A DNA stretch of 10,613 nucleotides from Desulfobacteraceae bacterium (GCA_030597505.1 JAUVRS010000062.1:1-10613); one strand, 5' to 3'; positions 1-6,370 are shown, numbered from the stretch's first letter. Made by a program: numbers and translations. The notes: generated by a model not told the origin, from the sequence alone.

Positions 1-614
1 ATTGCCCGGTCCCGTACCGCAGAAAAGGCCCGCCCCAGCCTTGAGCGGAGAATATTGAGGTTTACTACAGCGCCAATAACCGTAAAGGCAAGAACAAACA
101 AATAAAAATGATTGCCTTCAAAAAAACTGACGCCAAGGATTGTCGGCCGGTCCACAAAACGGCCATCCTGACCCCCGGTAAACCAGCGGGACACCTCAAA
201 GGCCCAATAAAGTATAATCTGGGCGGCAAAACTGGCCATTGCCAGATAGACGCCTTTTAGCCGGAGCGAAGGTAGCCCGAAGAACATGCCCACTGTCGAT
301 GTAATCAAACCGGCCAGGATGATAGACAGCAGGACCGGCAGTCCAACATCATGAATCAAATAGGCCGAAGAAAAGGCCCCGACCCCCATAAATGCGGCAT
401 GAGCAATGGAGATGAGTCCGGTGTTCCCCATGAGTAAATTGAGGCCCATCCCTACCAGCGCAAAAATAGTGATGGTTGTAAGAAGTGTCAGAAGGTAGTC
501 GTCCAAGAACTGGGAAACCACAGCCACAAGCACGATAAGGCCAATCGCCCCTATGCGTTCGTGCCGGGTGGCCAGTAGGGGTCTTGAATAATTACTCCTT
601 TTGTTCGAATTCAT
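1..614 (-). CDS. livM: LIV-type ABC transporter permease LivM, partial (C-terminus outside window)
   Basis: Inner-membrane permease subunit of a branched-chain amino acid type ABC importer; it would pair with the LivH-like permease encoded just upstream. About 204 N-terminal residues are visible and the frame stays open to the window edge. A short polar N-terminus (MNSNKRSNYSRP) precedes several hydrophobic helices. The LivM-typical segment GLNLLMGNTGLISIAHAAF lies near residues 57-75, followed by FGLPSLRLKGVYLAMAS, and the visible part ends in the LGRAFSAVRDRA loop, which resembles the coupling-helix motif contacting the ATPases. The ATG at 614-612 lies 8 nt after the livH stop with only a weak SD, so translational coupling to livH is likely. 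A good SD-like AAAAGGAG (602-595) is inside the frame but no in-frame start follows it. The family is clear; the true substrate is not, since such systems also carry amides, urea or aromatic acids. Confidence 0.93.
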   Translation of the reverse strand, partial: MNSNKRSNYSRPLLATRHERIGAIGLIVLVAVVSQFLDDYLLTLLTTITIFALVGMGLNLLMGNTGLISIAHAAFMGVGAFSSAYLIHDVGLPVLLSIILAGLITSTVGMFFGLPSLRLKGVYLAMASFAAQIILYWAFEVSRWFTGGQDGRFVDRPTILGVSFFEGNHFYLFVLAFTVIGAVVNLNILRSRLGRAFSAVRDRA

Positions 615-622
615 ATACCGTC

Positions 623-1510
623 TCAAACCCGTTCAATTTCCTTTTTGCCAAATAGGCCGGTAGGTCGTATCCATAAGATACCTATCAGGACAAAAAAGGG
701 TGCCACCGGACCCAAGCCTCTGATACCGGTCAAATCCTTTATATAGCCCCCGCCAAGGTTCTCAAGCACCCCTATGATGACCCCGCTGATGCTCGCGCCA
801 ACAATGCTGTACAGTCCCCCAAGGATGACCGCCGGGAAGACCTTGATTCCATAAAAGCTGAGTTCAGGTGAAAGTCCAGCGATATTGCCTGCCAACACCC
901 CGCCGACGCATGAGACAACGGCCGAGATGACCCAGGCAAGGGCAAATACCTTTGTGAGCGGAACACCCATACTTTCGGCTGCCTTGCGCGAGCTTGCCGT
1001 GGCCCGCATGACCAGCCCAATCCGGGTATACTTAAAAAAGGCGCCAAATAGTCCCATAAAAATCAGCGTCAGCACAAAGGACCAGATGTAGACCTGGCCT
1101 ATGGTAATAAAACCCAGGGAGACCCCTTCACGGGAGAAAATCTCCGGGAACGGTATGCTGATGGCTCCCCATACACCTATGACGATGGCACGCAAAATGA
1201 CGCCGATGCCAACGGTAACCATGATGACCGACATAACCGGTGCTTCCATCATTTTTCTGAGGACTACACGTTCAATGACCAGCGCCATGATAGCCATAAA
1301 ACCAAGGGCCATCAAAAAGGCGGGGATAAAAGGCATGCCGGTCTTGACAATGATTTCGAGACAGATGTAGGCGCCTATCATCAACAGCTCGCCCTGAGCA
1401 AAGTTTACGACCTCTGTGGCCTTGTAAATAAGCACCAACCCCAAGGCGACCACGGAGTATATACTCCCAACAATGATTCCATTGATTACCAAAGCCAGAA
1501 AGTAATCCAT
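623..1510 (-). CDS. livH: LIV-type ABC transporter permease LivH
   Basis: Inner-membrane permease of the branched-chain amino acid transporter family (LivH). From the ATG at 1510 it is 295 aa, the usual length, and almost wholly hydrophobic with roughly eight transmembrane segments. The family hallmark ATEVVNFAQGELLMIGAY lies near the N-terminus, the cytoplasmic coupling loop is GLVMRATASSRKAAESMGV, and the C-terminus is VLIGILWIRPTGLFGKKEIE. Start choice: GGAGG lies 13 nt before this ATG but only 1 nt before an in-frame TTG at 1522. That spacing makes the TTG (299 aa) unlikely, although the ATG spacing is longer than ideal. The gene sits 25 nt after livG and 8 nt before livM, so it is the middle gene of one operon. 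No solute-binding protein or second ATPase is visible; they may lie beyond the left edge. Confidence 0.94.
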   Translation of the reverse strand: MDYFLALVINGIIVGSIYSVVALGLVLIYKATEVVNFAQGELLMIGAYICLEIIVKTGMPFIPAFLMALGFMAIMALVIERVVLRKMMEAPVMSVIMVTVGIGVILRAIVIGVWGAISIPFPEIFSREGVSLGFITIGQVYIWSFVLTLIFMGLFGAFFKYTRIGLVMRATASSRKAAESMGVPLTKVFALAWVISAVVSCVGGVLAGNIAGLSPELSFYGIKVFPAVILGGLYSIVGASISGVIIGVLENLGGGYIKDLTGIRGLGPVAPFFVLIGILWIRPTGLFGKKEIERV

Positions 1511-1535
1511 CTGTTTTGCCAAACCTCCGTAAGAA

Positions 1536-2303
1536 CTAAGATTCTTCTCCCAGATAGGCCTTACGCACCTTGGGATTCTCCGTCACTTCGGCGGGGCTAC
1601 CCTCGGCGATTTTTTTTCCAAAATCCAGGACCATGATCCTGTGAGACATTTTCATTACAACGCCCATGTCGTGCTCGATCATAACCACGCTTACCCCATG
1701 ATCGGCGTTTAGCACCTTAACCTGTTCTGCCAGCTCCTGTTTTTCAGTGGTGGTCATGCCCGCTGTGGGCTCATCAAGCAGTAGGAGTTTTGGTTTTCCA
1801 ACCATTGCCCGGGCCAGTTCCACCCGTTTCTGACTTCCATATGGGAGATCGGCCACTGGTTCGTCAGCAAACCCCTCGAGGCCCAGAATCCCCAGAACCT
1901 CTATAGCTGCTTCTCGCGCCTTTGCCTCACCGGCTGAACATCCCAACGGGGTCCAATAGAGGCAGGTCCTCAGCACACCTGACCGAAGCATATAGTCGCT
2001 CCCAACCAGGACATTGTCGATCACGCTTTCTCCTGGAAAAAGCGCGATGTTTTGAAAGGTCCTGGTGACACCGAGTTTGGGTCGTTTATGGGGTTTTTTT
2101 CCCACCATTTCCACCCCTTCCATCCGGATGCTGCCAGTGGGGGGGTAGACCCCTGAGATACAGTTGAGAAGGGTTGTCTTGCCAGCGCCATTGGGACCTA
2201 TGATCGAAAAAATCTCGCCCTCATCCACGGTAAAGGAGACCTCAGAAAGGGCTTGTACCCCGCCAAATGCCAAGCTCACGTTATTGACATCGAGCAAGGT
2301 CAT
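1536..2303 (-). CDS. livG: LIV-type ABC transporter ATP-binding protein LivG
   Basis: Cytoplasmic ATPase that powers the LivHM-type permease pair. The 255-aa length is typical of LivG. Visible motifs: Walker A GPNGAGKTT at 36-44, Q-loop Gln84 in TRTFQN, ABC signature variant LPYGSQKRVE at 153-162 (this family uses LPYG rather than LSGG), Walker B LLLLDEPTAG at 173-182, and H-loop His211 in VVMIEHD. The C-terminal VTENPKVRKAYLGEE is also LivG-like. The ATG at 2303 has SD GGAG 10 nt upstream. It is the first gene of the operon; in many bacteria livH and livM come first and the ATPases later. It is divergent from the lactonase gene across a shared control region. Domain content shows LivG rather than LivF, which is shorter. 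The substrate is not determined. Confidence 0.95.
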   Translation of the reverse strand: MTLLDVNNVSLAFGGVQALSEVSFTVDEGEIFSIIGPNGAGKTTLLNCISGVYPPTGSIRMEGVEMVGKKPHKRPKLGVTRTFQNIALFPGESVIDNVLVGSDYMLRSGVLRTCLYWTPLGCSAGEAKAREAAIEVLGILGLEGFADEPVADLPYGSQKRVELARAMVGKPKLLLLDEPTAGMTTTEKQELAEQVKVLNADHGVSVVMIEHDMGVVMKMSHRIMVLDFGKKIAEGSPAEVTENPKVRKAYLGEES

Positions 2304-2481
2304 AACAGGCGATCTCCTTTTTTAACATTATCTTGAACATGCAGCGCCATTAACATTTGTTATCAATTTTTGATTCCATTCCAACGATCTCTACCATCGA
2401 TCTCTGTTGCTCGGAGTTGGGGAATTGGTTTTCCCAAGGTTAAATCGGAATAATTCAGGCGGCAAAAAACCCCTTGCCATA

Positions 2482-2498
2482 AATATTATGATAATATT
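2482..2498. promoter_or_regulatory. Perfect 17-bp palindrome overlapping the livG -10 box (candidate operator)
   Basis: AATATTAT-G-ATAATATT is a perfect inverted repeat of two 8-bp arms around one central base. It overlaps the -10 and predicted start point of the livG promoter, which is where a repressor dimer would block RNA polymerase. An A+T-rich stretch can form such a palindrome by chance. No regulator gene is present in the window. Confidence 0.4.
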
Positions 2499-2522
2499 AT
2501 AGTGCGACCAATTGCGCGTCAA
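2494..2522 (-). promoter_or_regulatory. Candidate sigma-70 promoter for the livG-livH-livM operon
   Basis: On the minus strand, TTGACG (2522-2517) is followed after 17 bp by TAATAT (2499-2494). An alternative -10, TATAAT at 2501-2496, gives a 15-bp spacer. Both elements are close to the sigma-70 consensus and point at livG. Transcription would start near 2487, leaving a leader of about 180 nt. The -10 lies partly inside the palindrome at 2482-2498. Confidence 0.55.
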
Positions 2523-2530
2523 GAAAAAAC

Positions 2531-2558
2531 TTGCGCGAACAAAATAAATACGTATAAA
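2531..2558 (+). promoter_or_regulatory. Candidate promoter for the lactonase-aldolase operon
   Basis: TTGCGC (2531-2536) and TATAAA (2553-2558) are separated by 16 bp, with the expected start near 2565, about 20 nt before the lactonase ATG. The -35 is weak. It lies back to back with the livG -35: together they form an imperfect inverted repeat (arms 2515-2523 and 2530-2537, CAAG-A6-CTTG core), so one regulator could serve both directions. Confidence 0.4.
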
Positions 2559-2584
2559 TACTAGAGTATCCTGGAGGAAATGCG

Positions 2585-3337
2585 ATGAGTGCGAAGATAT
2601 ACCCCATCAATACAGGATTTATTCGGCTCGACAAAGGGCTTTATATAACAGGTGGCGTCGGGTACGGCCAGGAAGTGGAGGTGCCAACCAGTTCTTTTCT
2701 TGTAACCGACGGCACTGAAAAAATATTGATCGATACGGGGATGAGTGACACCCGCCGGGCAGATTGGCACCACCCCGGTTCCTATCAACCTGAAGGATTT
2801 CGCATTGACGAAAAACTGGCCAAACTGGGGGTCACACCCGAGGAGATTGGCGCGGTCATCTTTACGCATCTCCACTGGGATCACTGTGCAAACACGGGGT
2901 TATTCAAGAATGCAACATTCTGGGTTCACCAGAAGGAACTGGACTTTGCCTTGGACCCCCATGTCTTGTACTATAAATCCTATGAGTCAGAAAACCTGAA
3001 TGTTGAGGCCCCGTTTAAGGATGTGACGTTTGAAACAGTGGATGGAGAATATCAATACAACGATTTTATTACCATGTTCCCCACCCCCGGTCACTGCCCG
3101 GGACACCAGTCAGTGGCTGTAGAGACCGAGCGAGGTGTTTATGTAATTGCAGGTGATGCGGTCTTTGCGGATCAAAACCTGGAACCTGATAAACACCGTA
3201 ACTTGCCCTTCACTCCCATGGGCCGGTATGTAAACGTCTTTGAGATGTTCGAAAGCATGGAAAAAATCATCGACAGGGCTGATGTGGTTTTGACCGGGCA
3301 CGGCCAGGGAGTCTACGAGCAGGAGGTTTACCCCTAA
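2585..3337 (+). CDS. Metallo-beta-lactamase-fold hydrolase, N-acyl-homoserine-lactonase-like
   Basis: Predicted cytoplasmic di-zinc hydrolase that opens a lactone or related ester. All metal ligands are visible: THLHWDH at 94-100 (His95, His97, Asp99, His100), His170 in TPGHCPGHQS, Asp191 in AGDAVF and His239 in LTGHG. The 250-aa length and the spacing of these residues are very close to the Bacillus AHL lactonase AiiA, including the PGHxPGHQS segment, so membership of the AHL-lactonase branch is well supported. The physiological substrate is open: quorum-signal degradation, or opening of a catabolic lactone, which its neighbours favour. There is no signal peptide. The ATG at 2585 has GGAGG 7 nt upstream; an overlapping ATG at 2580 terminates at once. 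It is first in an operon with the class II aldolase 51 nt downstream. Confidence 0.85.
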   Translation: MSAKIYPINTGFIRLDKGLYITGGVGYGQEVEVPTSSFLVTDGTEKILIDTGMSDTRRADWHHPGSYQPEGFRIDEKLAKLGVTPEEIGAVIFTHLHWDHCANTGLFKNATFWVHQKELDFALDPHVLYYKSYESENLNVEAPFKDVTFETVDGEYQYNDFITMFPTPGHCPGHQSVAVETERGVYVIAGDAVFADQNLEPDKHRNLPFTPMGRYVNVFEMFESMEKIIDRADVVLTGHGQGVYEQEVYP

Positions 3338-3388
3338 CCCGGATAAAGTTGATGCACAAAAATTTTTTGCGCGTGATGGAGAAAAATC

Positions 3389-3973
3389 ATGCTTTCGTGG
3401 CTGTCAGAACGGCAAGAGTTTATAGCAATCTGTAAAAGGGCGTTTCGCCTGGGTCTGCAGGTTTCTACCGGGGGCAACATCAGCATCCGGTTAGACCCTG
3501 AGACCTTTCTGGTCAAACCGAGTGGGTTGTCCCTTTATGATCTTAAAGAGGATGACTTGCTTATTGTTGACCCGTCCGGTCATGTGGTCGAAGGGCAAGG
3601 AAAACCCACCAAGGAGATGGGATTTCATCTGGCCATCTATGGTGTTCGAGAAGACGTGGGGGCAATCATCCATTATCATCCCCCTTATGCTACCTCTTTC
3701 GCAGTGCTGGGAAAAGAAATCCCGCTACAAACTGTGCAGGCCAGGCGTATTTTAATGAAAGTCCCCATCATCTCTGCCGCAAAAGAAGGAAGCGACGACT
3801 TGGCCCAGTGGCTGTGTGATGCATTTACGGAGGGGAAGATTCATGCCGCCCTTTTGACCGGTCATGGGATTGTCTCTGTTGGGGAGGGGGTGAAACAGGC
3901 GCAAAATATCGCCGAACTGATAGAGGAAACCGCCAAAATCGCAGTTATAAGTTCGCTCATAAGTGGTCTCTAA
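3389..3973 (+). CDS. Class II aldolase/adducin family protein (FucA-like)
   Basis: Zinc-dependent class II aldolase family enzyme, related to L-fuculose-phosphate aldolase and L-ribulose-5-phosphate 4-epimerase. It would cleave or rearrange a hydroxylated (often phosphorylated) compound to give an aldehyde. Visible motifs: STGGNIS at 26-32 and KPSG at 43-46 (phosphate/substrate loops), candidate catalytic Glu76 in PTKEMGFHLAIY, zinc ligands His95 and His97 in HYHPPYA, and His159 in TGHG. A glutamate at the Glu73 position of E. coli FucA favours aldolase chemistry. At 194 aa it is shorter than FucA (about 215 aa) and ends right after the last helix, lacking most of the C-terminal tail. The ATG at 3389 has GGAG 7 nt upstream. 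It is last in the operon with the lactonase; a terminator follows within about 55 nt. The exact substrate cannot be assigned. Confidence 0.85.
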   Translation: MLSWLSERQEFIAICKRAFRLGLQVSTGGNISIRLDPETFLVKPSGLSLYDLKEDDLLIVDPSGHVVEGQGKPTKEMGFHLAIYGVREDVGAIIHYHPPYATSFAVLGKEIPLQTVQARRILMKVPIISAAKEGSDDLAQWLCDAFTEGKIHAALLTGHGIVSVGEGVKQAQNIAELIEETAKIAVISSLISGL

Positions 3974-4025
3974 ACGTTACGGGAGATCGTGTGGCTGAGA
4001 AAGCCGCCGAAACATGCTATAAAAC

Positions 4026-4065
4026 AAAAACCCCTGGCAGGATTCATTTCCTACCAGGGGTTTTT
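4026..4065. terminator. Bidirectional Rho-independent terminator between convergent genes
   Basis: Arms CCCCTGG (4031-4037) and CCAGGGG (4054-4060) form a 7-bp stem. After one mismatch it continues with AGGA/TCCT (4039-4042, 4049-4052) around a 6-nt loop. Five A's precede the left arm and six T's follow the right arm, so the hairpin has a U-tract in both directions. It can end the aldolase transcript on the plus strand and the AOR transcript on the minus strand. Confidence 0.9.
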
Positions 4066-4095
4066 TATAAAGCACTTAATTGATTTACAGCTTTC

Positions 4096-5964
4096 TTAAT
4101 CTCCCCAAAGTTCGCTGGCATATTCAGAAAGCCCCAGTCTTTGTAAAGTTTTTCTATAAGGTTTACCTTCCAATATGTCCCAACCACATTGTTCGTAGTA
4201 ATCACGGACAAGGCCCTCCACATAGGGGGCTATAGTTTTGCCCTTCCCTTTTCCACCATCTGGAGTGGAAACAATTCGGGGCGACACATTGATATCATCC
4301 TCAGCGGTAAGCCCCATGCGCAAGTTGAATATCCTTTCAAGAGTGAGTGCCCTTTCACCTGCCAACAGGAGATCTTTCTTTGTCATCTTCCAGCCCGTTG
4401 CAGCTGACATGGCATCAGCACCAAGTTTTGTGACCCCATTGACACCCCAGCAGCCAAACCAGCAACAGCCAAGCGCATCTCCGTAACCAAACTTGAGAAC
4501 GGTAGATTTAAAAACCTCCTCTGGTTTACCTTTGGCAGTAACAGGGTTAGTAAATTCCGGATACCCGATATCCGGCTCTGTTGCCCAACAATCCTCGCCC
4601 GGACCTGCCCACCCGGAACCAGCGCCTACAATCTGGCCAACAAGCACCCCCCATGCAGCCCGCCAATCATGAAGATTCATGGCGGCACCTTTGATGTGAA
4701 TGGCCGCCTCGGGAATACCAAGCCTCATTCCCGCGCGAAGCGCGCCATCCGCAACCACATTTCCAAATCCTTCCCGGTTGGCCATCTTGCGCAAAAGCGC
4801 TTCTGCGGCCTCCGCATTACCCCAGGTAAGTTCGAGACCATCCGTGTCTTCCTTGGTAATAAGACCCTTCTCAAACGCCTCAAAGGCAACCGACATCGCA
4901 CACCCGGAGGCAGCTGTGTCAAAACCGAGCCTGTCATTCAAATCGGTCAGATAAAAGATGGTCCCTGATTCCGTGATCCCCATAATGGATGCAGCGCCCT
5001 CTGTGTTTTCTCCCCCGCCTGCCAGTGTTGCCACAAATCCCTTGTGAGGTCCCGAGGTAATCTTCACCTCGTACTTACAGCGCGTGGGGCACCTCCAGCA
5101 TGCAACAGGTTTGATGTCATGGGAGGCCATGCCACGTCCGAATTCAGGAAGAATGGTTGTTGTCAGATTCTTGGCCGTCAAGACTTCAAGCACTTCCTTG
5201 ACCCCCACATATTCGTCATTCGGGATACCTGCATTGGAAAGAAAGGTGGTCACCTCACTGGTCTTAAGAGCGGCACGCCACTCCTTGGCCACATTTTTTA
5301 ATTTATCGGCATCTGTAACTGCCACCTTCCCCCTTGGTTTTGCTTTGATGGCAATGGCCTTTAGCTTTTTGGAGCCCATAATCGTCCCGACGCCTGAATG
5401 CGCAAAGGAGGCATGGAAATCGTTTTCAATGAGGGCCCCAAAGCATAGATTCTCACCTGCGGGACCGATAGCCGCAACACTTGTATGATCTTCGCCAATC
5501 TCCTTTTTGATAGCGGTCTCGGTTTCGTGAGTATCCATGCCCCAAAACTTATCGGCACTCCGTATTTCAGCCCCTTTCTCATCGATGTAAAGATAAACCT
5601 TGGCCTTTGCAGCCCCTTCAACAATAATTCCGTCGTAGCCCGCAAACTTCAGATAAGGTCCAAAATAACCGTGGGTGTGTGAACGGCCCGCAGTTCTTTT
5701 TGTGCTGGCATGTAGGGTTACAAGTGTGGTGTTGGTAGCTGAGGGAACGGCTGTTCCGGTTAGAGGTCCGGTGAGAAATATCATCGGGTTTTCGGGATCG
5801 AGGGGATGTGTGCCGGGCTTGACCATCTTGTCAAGATACCACAATCCCAACGGGAAACAGCCAATGTATTTCTTGAGAACCTTTTCATCAGGTAGGGGTT
5901 CATCCCATGTCTTTTTGTTGGTTAGATTCACCCGTAAGATTTTTCCACAATACCCTTTAATCAT
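4096..5964 (-). CDS. Aldehyde:ferredoxin oxidoreductase family protein (tungsten/molybdenum, Fe4S4)
   Basis: Predicted cytoplasmic oxidoreductase with a bis-pterin W (or Mo) cofactor and one Fe4S4 cluster. The family oxidises aldehydes to acids with ferredoxin, or runs in reverse. The 622-aa length matches AORs (about 600-630). Visible: N-terminal IKGYCGKILRVNLTNKK, HGYFGPYLKFAGYDGIIVEG at 98-117, cluster ligands Cys289, Cys292 and Cys296 (CWRCPTRC) and Cys501, and both DxxG(L/F)(C/D)-type pterin motifs at 344-349 (DRLGFD) and 496-501 (DALGCC). Unusual: the usual GGRGLGA near residue 35 reads GCFPLGL, the usual SNSGG loop reads SHTHG (95-99), and the region expected to carry the active-site His (Pyrococcus His448) reads GAGSGWAGP (447-455). 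This suggests a divergent subfamily with a different substrate; a BamB-like role is possible but not shown. The ATG has SD AGGAGG 7 nt upstream. It is a single-gene unit, convergent with the aldolase. Confidence 0.9.
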   Translation of the reverse strand: MIKGYCGKILRVNLTNKKTWDEPLPDEKVLKKYIGCFPLGLWYLDKMVKPGTHPLDPENPMIFLTGPLTGTAVPSATNTTLVTLHASTKRTAGRSHTHGYFGPYLKFAGYDGIIVEGAAKAKVYLYIDEKGAEIRSADKFWGMDTHETETAIKKEIGEDHTSVAAIGPAGENLCFGALIENDFHASFAHSGVGTIMGSKKLKAIAIKAKPRGKVAVTDADKLKNVAKEWRAALKTSEVTTFLSNAGIPNDEYVGVKEVLEVLTAKNLTTTILPEFGRGMASHDIKPVACWRCPTRCKYEVKITSGPHKGFVATLAGGGENTEGAASIMGITESGTIFYLTDLNDRLGFDTAASGCAMSVAFEAFEKGLITKEDTDGLELTWGNAEAAEALLRKMANREGFGNVVADGALRAGMRLGIPEAAIHIKGAAMNLHDWRAAWGVLVGQIVGAGSGWAGPGEDCWATEPDIGYPEFTNPVTAKGKPEEVFKSTVLKFGYGDALGCCWFGCWGVNGVTKLGADAMSAATGWKMTKKDLLLAGERALTLERIFNLRMGLTAEDDINVSPRIVSTPDGGKGKGKTIAPYVEGLVRDYYEQCGWDILEGKPYRKTLQRLGLSEYASELWGD

Positions 5965-5991
5965 GTTCAGCCCTCCTTGTGTTTTTGAAAT

Positions 5992-6085
5992 TCACTTTGT
6001 GAGCAACTCGCATCTACGTGGACGTCCAAGGTTCAGATGCCCTTTTCGAGCCTCAATAGGATCCCTTTTTATCTTATCACCTCCC
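5992..6085 (-). other. Orphan strong Shine-Dalgarno with 26-codon frame starting at ATA
   Basis: On the minus strand, GGGAGGTGATAAG (6085-6073) includes GGAGGTGAT, fully complementary to the conserved 3' end of 16S rRNA. No ATG, GTG or TTG follows at a usable distance. Exactly 7 nt after GGAGG there is an ATA (6072-6070) that opens a 26-codon frame ending in TGA at 5994-5992, 27 nt before the AOR ATG. The hypothetical peptide is basic and ends RCELLTK. It could be a leader peptide using a rare AUA start, a decayed small gene that lost its ATG, a sequencing error, or a ribosome standby site for AOR. This is not a confident gene call. Confidence 0.25.
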
Positions 6086-6098
6086 TTTTTATAATTTA

Positions 6099-6147
6099 GG
6101 AACGTTTTCAGGCCAGCCCCTTTGACGGAATTTTGAAAACGCTTTCC
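6099..6147 (-). promoter_or_regulatory. Candidate hairpin in the AOR mRNA leader
   Basis: In the minus-strand RNA, GGAA-(AG)-CGTTTTC (6147-6135) can pair with GAAAACG-TTCC (6109-6099). This gives 11 bp with a 2-nt bulge around a loop of about 25 nt. It sits between the AOR promoter and the orphan SD. Molybdenum/tungsten-cofactor riboswitches precede some genes of this kind, but I cannot recognise their consensus here. No U-tract follows, so it is not a terminator. Confidence 0.3.
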
Positions 6148-6181
6148 CCGTTTCTATAACAAACTGTTTTCTTAATACGCG

Positions 6182-6210
6182 ATTATAGGGAAATTGGATT
6201 TTTGTGTCAA
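6182..6210 (-). promoter_or_regulatory. Consensus sigma-70 promoter driving the AOR gene
   Basis: On the minus strand, a perfect -35 TTGACA (6210-6205), a 17-bp spacer and a perfect -10 TATAAT (6187-6182). The start point would be near 6175, about 210 nt before the AOR ATG. The nine spacer bases next to the -10 (CAATTTCCC) recur at the same position in the divergent synthetase promoter. A full-consensus promoter usually needs a repressor to be regulated. Confidence 0.75.
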
Positions 6211-6284
6211 ATTGAAAGTCGTAATAATAATTAACGATTCCGCTAACTCTTACTCCTTCAACAAAACCATAACCCAGCTCAGCC

Positions 6285-6313
6285 TTGACGTGTAAAATCA
6301 ATTTCCCTATACT
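6285..6313 (+). promoter_or_regulatory. Near-consensus sigma-70 promoter driving the acyl-CoA synthetase gene
   Basis: TTGACG (6285-6290), a 17-bp spacer and TATACT (6308-6313), with an expected start near 6320, about 50 nt before the synthetase ATG. It aligns without gaps to the AOR promoter at 22 of 29 positions, including the shared block CAATTTCCCTATA. The arms 6294-6311 and 6184-6202 form an imperfect inverted repeat. Confidence 0.7.
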
Positions 6314-6370
6314 CATCATTTTTCTTCTTAGCCTGGATTTTCATGGGCTTCAATTCAGAGAGGTATGATG

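Larger units (their letters stand above)
2304..2584. other. Divergent intergenic control region between livG and the lactonase gene
   Basis: These 281 nt separate two divergent operons. An A+T-rich core at 2480-2570 holds the candidate promoters and a palindrome, annotated separately. The livG side carries a leader of about 180 nt. That leader contains an adjacent 13-bp imperfect direct repeat (2380-2392 and 2393-2405, 11/13 identical, core CGATCTCT) and a short hairpin with GGCAA/TTGCC arms near 2460-2477. On the lactonase side a small inverted repeat ATACT-AG-AGTAT (2558-2569) lies just before the SD. I see no credible gene here. Confidence 0.6.
5965..6370. other. Divergent intergenic control region between the AOR and acyl-CoA synthetase genes
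   Basis: About 406 nt with no convincing annotated-type gene. It contains, from right to left, a plus-strand promoter for the synthetase (6285-6313), a mirror-image minus-strand promoter for AOR (6182-6210), a candidate leader hairpin (6099-6147), an orphan strong SD (6073-6085), and the AOR SD. The AOR mRNA leader would be about 210 nt, long enough for regulatory structure; the synthetase leader would be about 50 nt. A frame of 76 codons on the minus strand (6089-6319) runs straight through the AOR promoter, lacks a good SD and is not accepted as a gene. Confidence 0.7.

Noticed and set aside
1511..1522. TTG start for livH giving four extra residues
   Set aside because: GGAGG would be only 1 nt from the TTG; the ATG at 1510 is better placed and matches the usual family N-terminus.
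3350..3372. CAAAAA/TTTTTTG inverted repeat between the lactonase and aldolase genes
   Set aside because: Only A-T pairs in the core and no G+C-rich stem, so not a credible terminator inside an operon.
5084..5488. Plus-strand 134-codon frame
   Set aside because: Shadow of the AOR gene on the other strand; low-complexity antisense translation.
6089..6319. Minus-strand 76-codon frame upstream of AOR
   Set aside because: It spans the perfect-consensus AOR promoter and the mirrored promoter arm, has only a weak purine stretch as SD, and resembles no known family.
6365..6370. First two ATGs of the acyl-CoA synthetase
   Set aside because: They lie 1 and 4 nt from AGAGG; the third ATG has the normal 7-nt spacing. 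The difference is only two residues.
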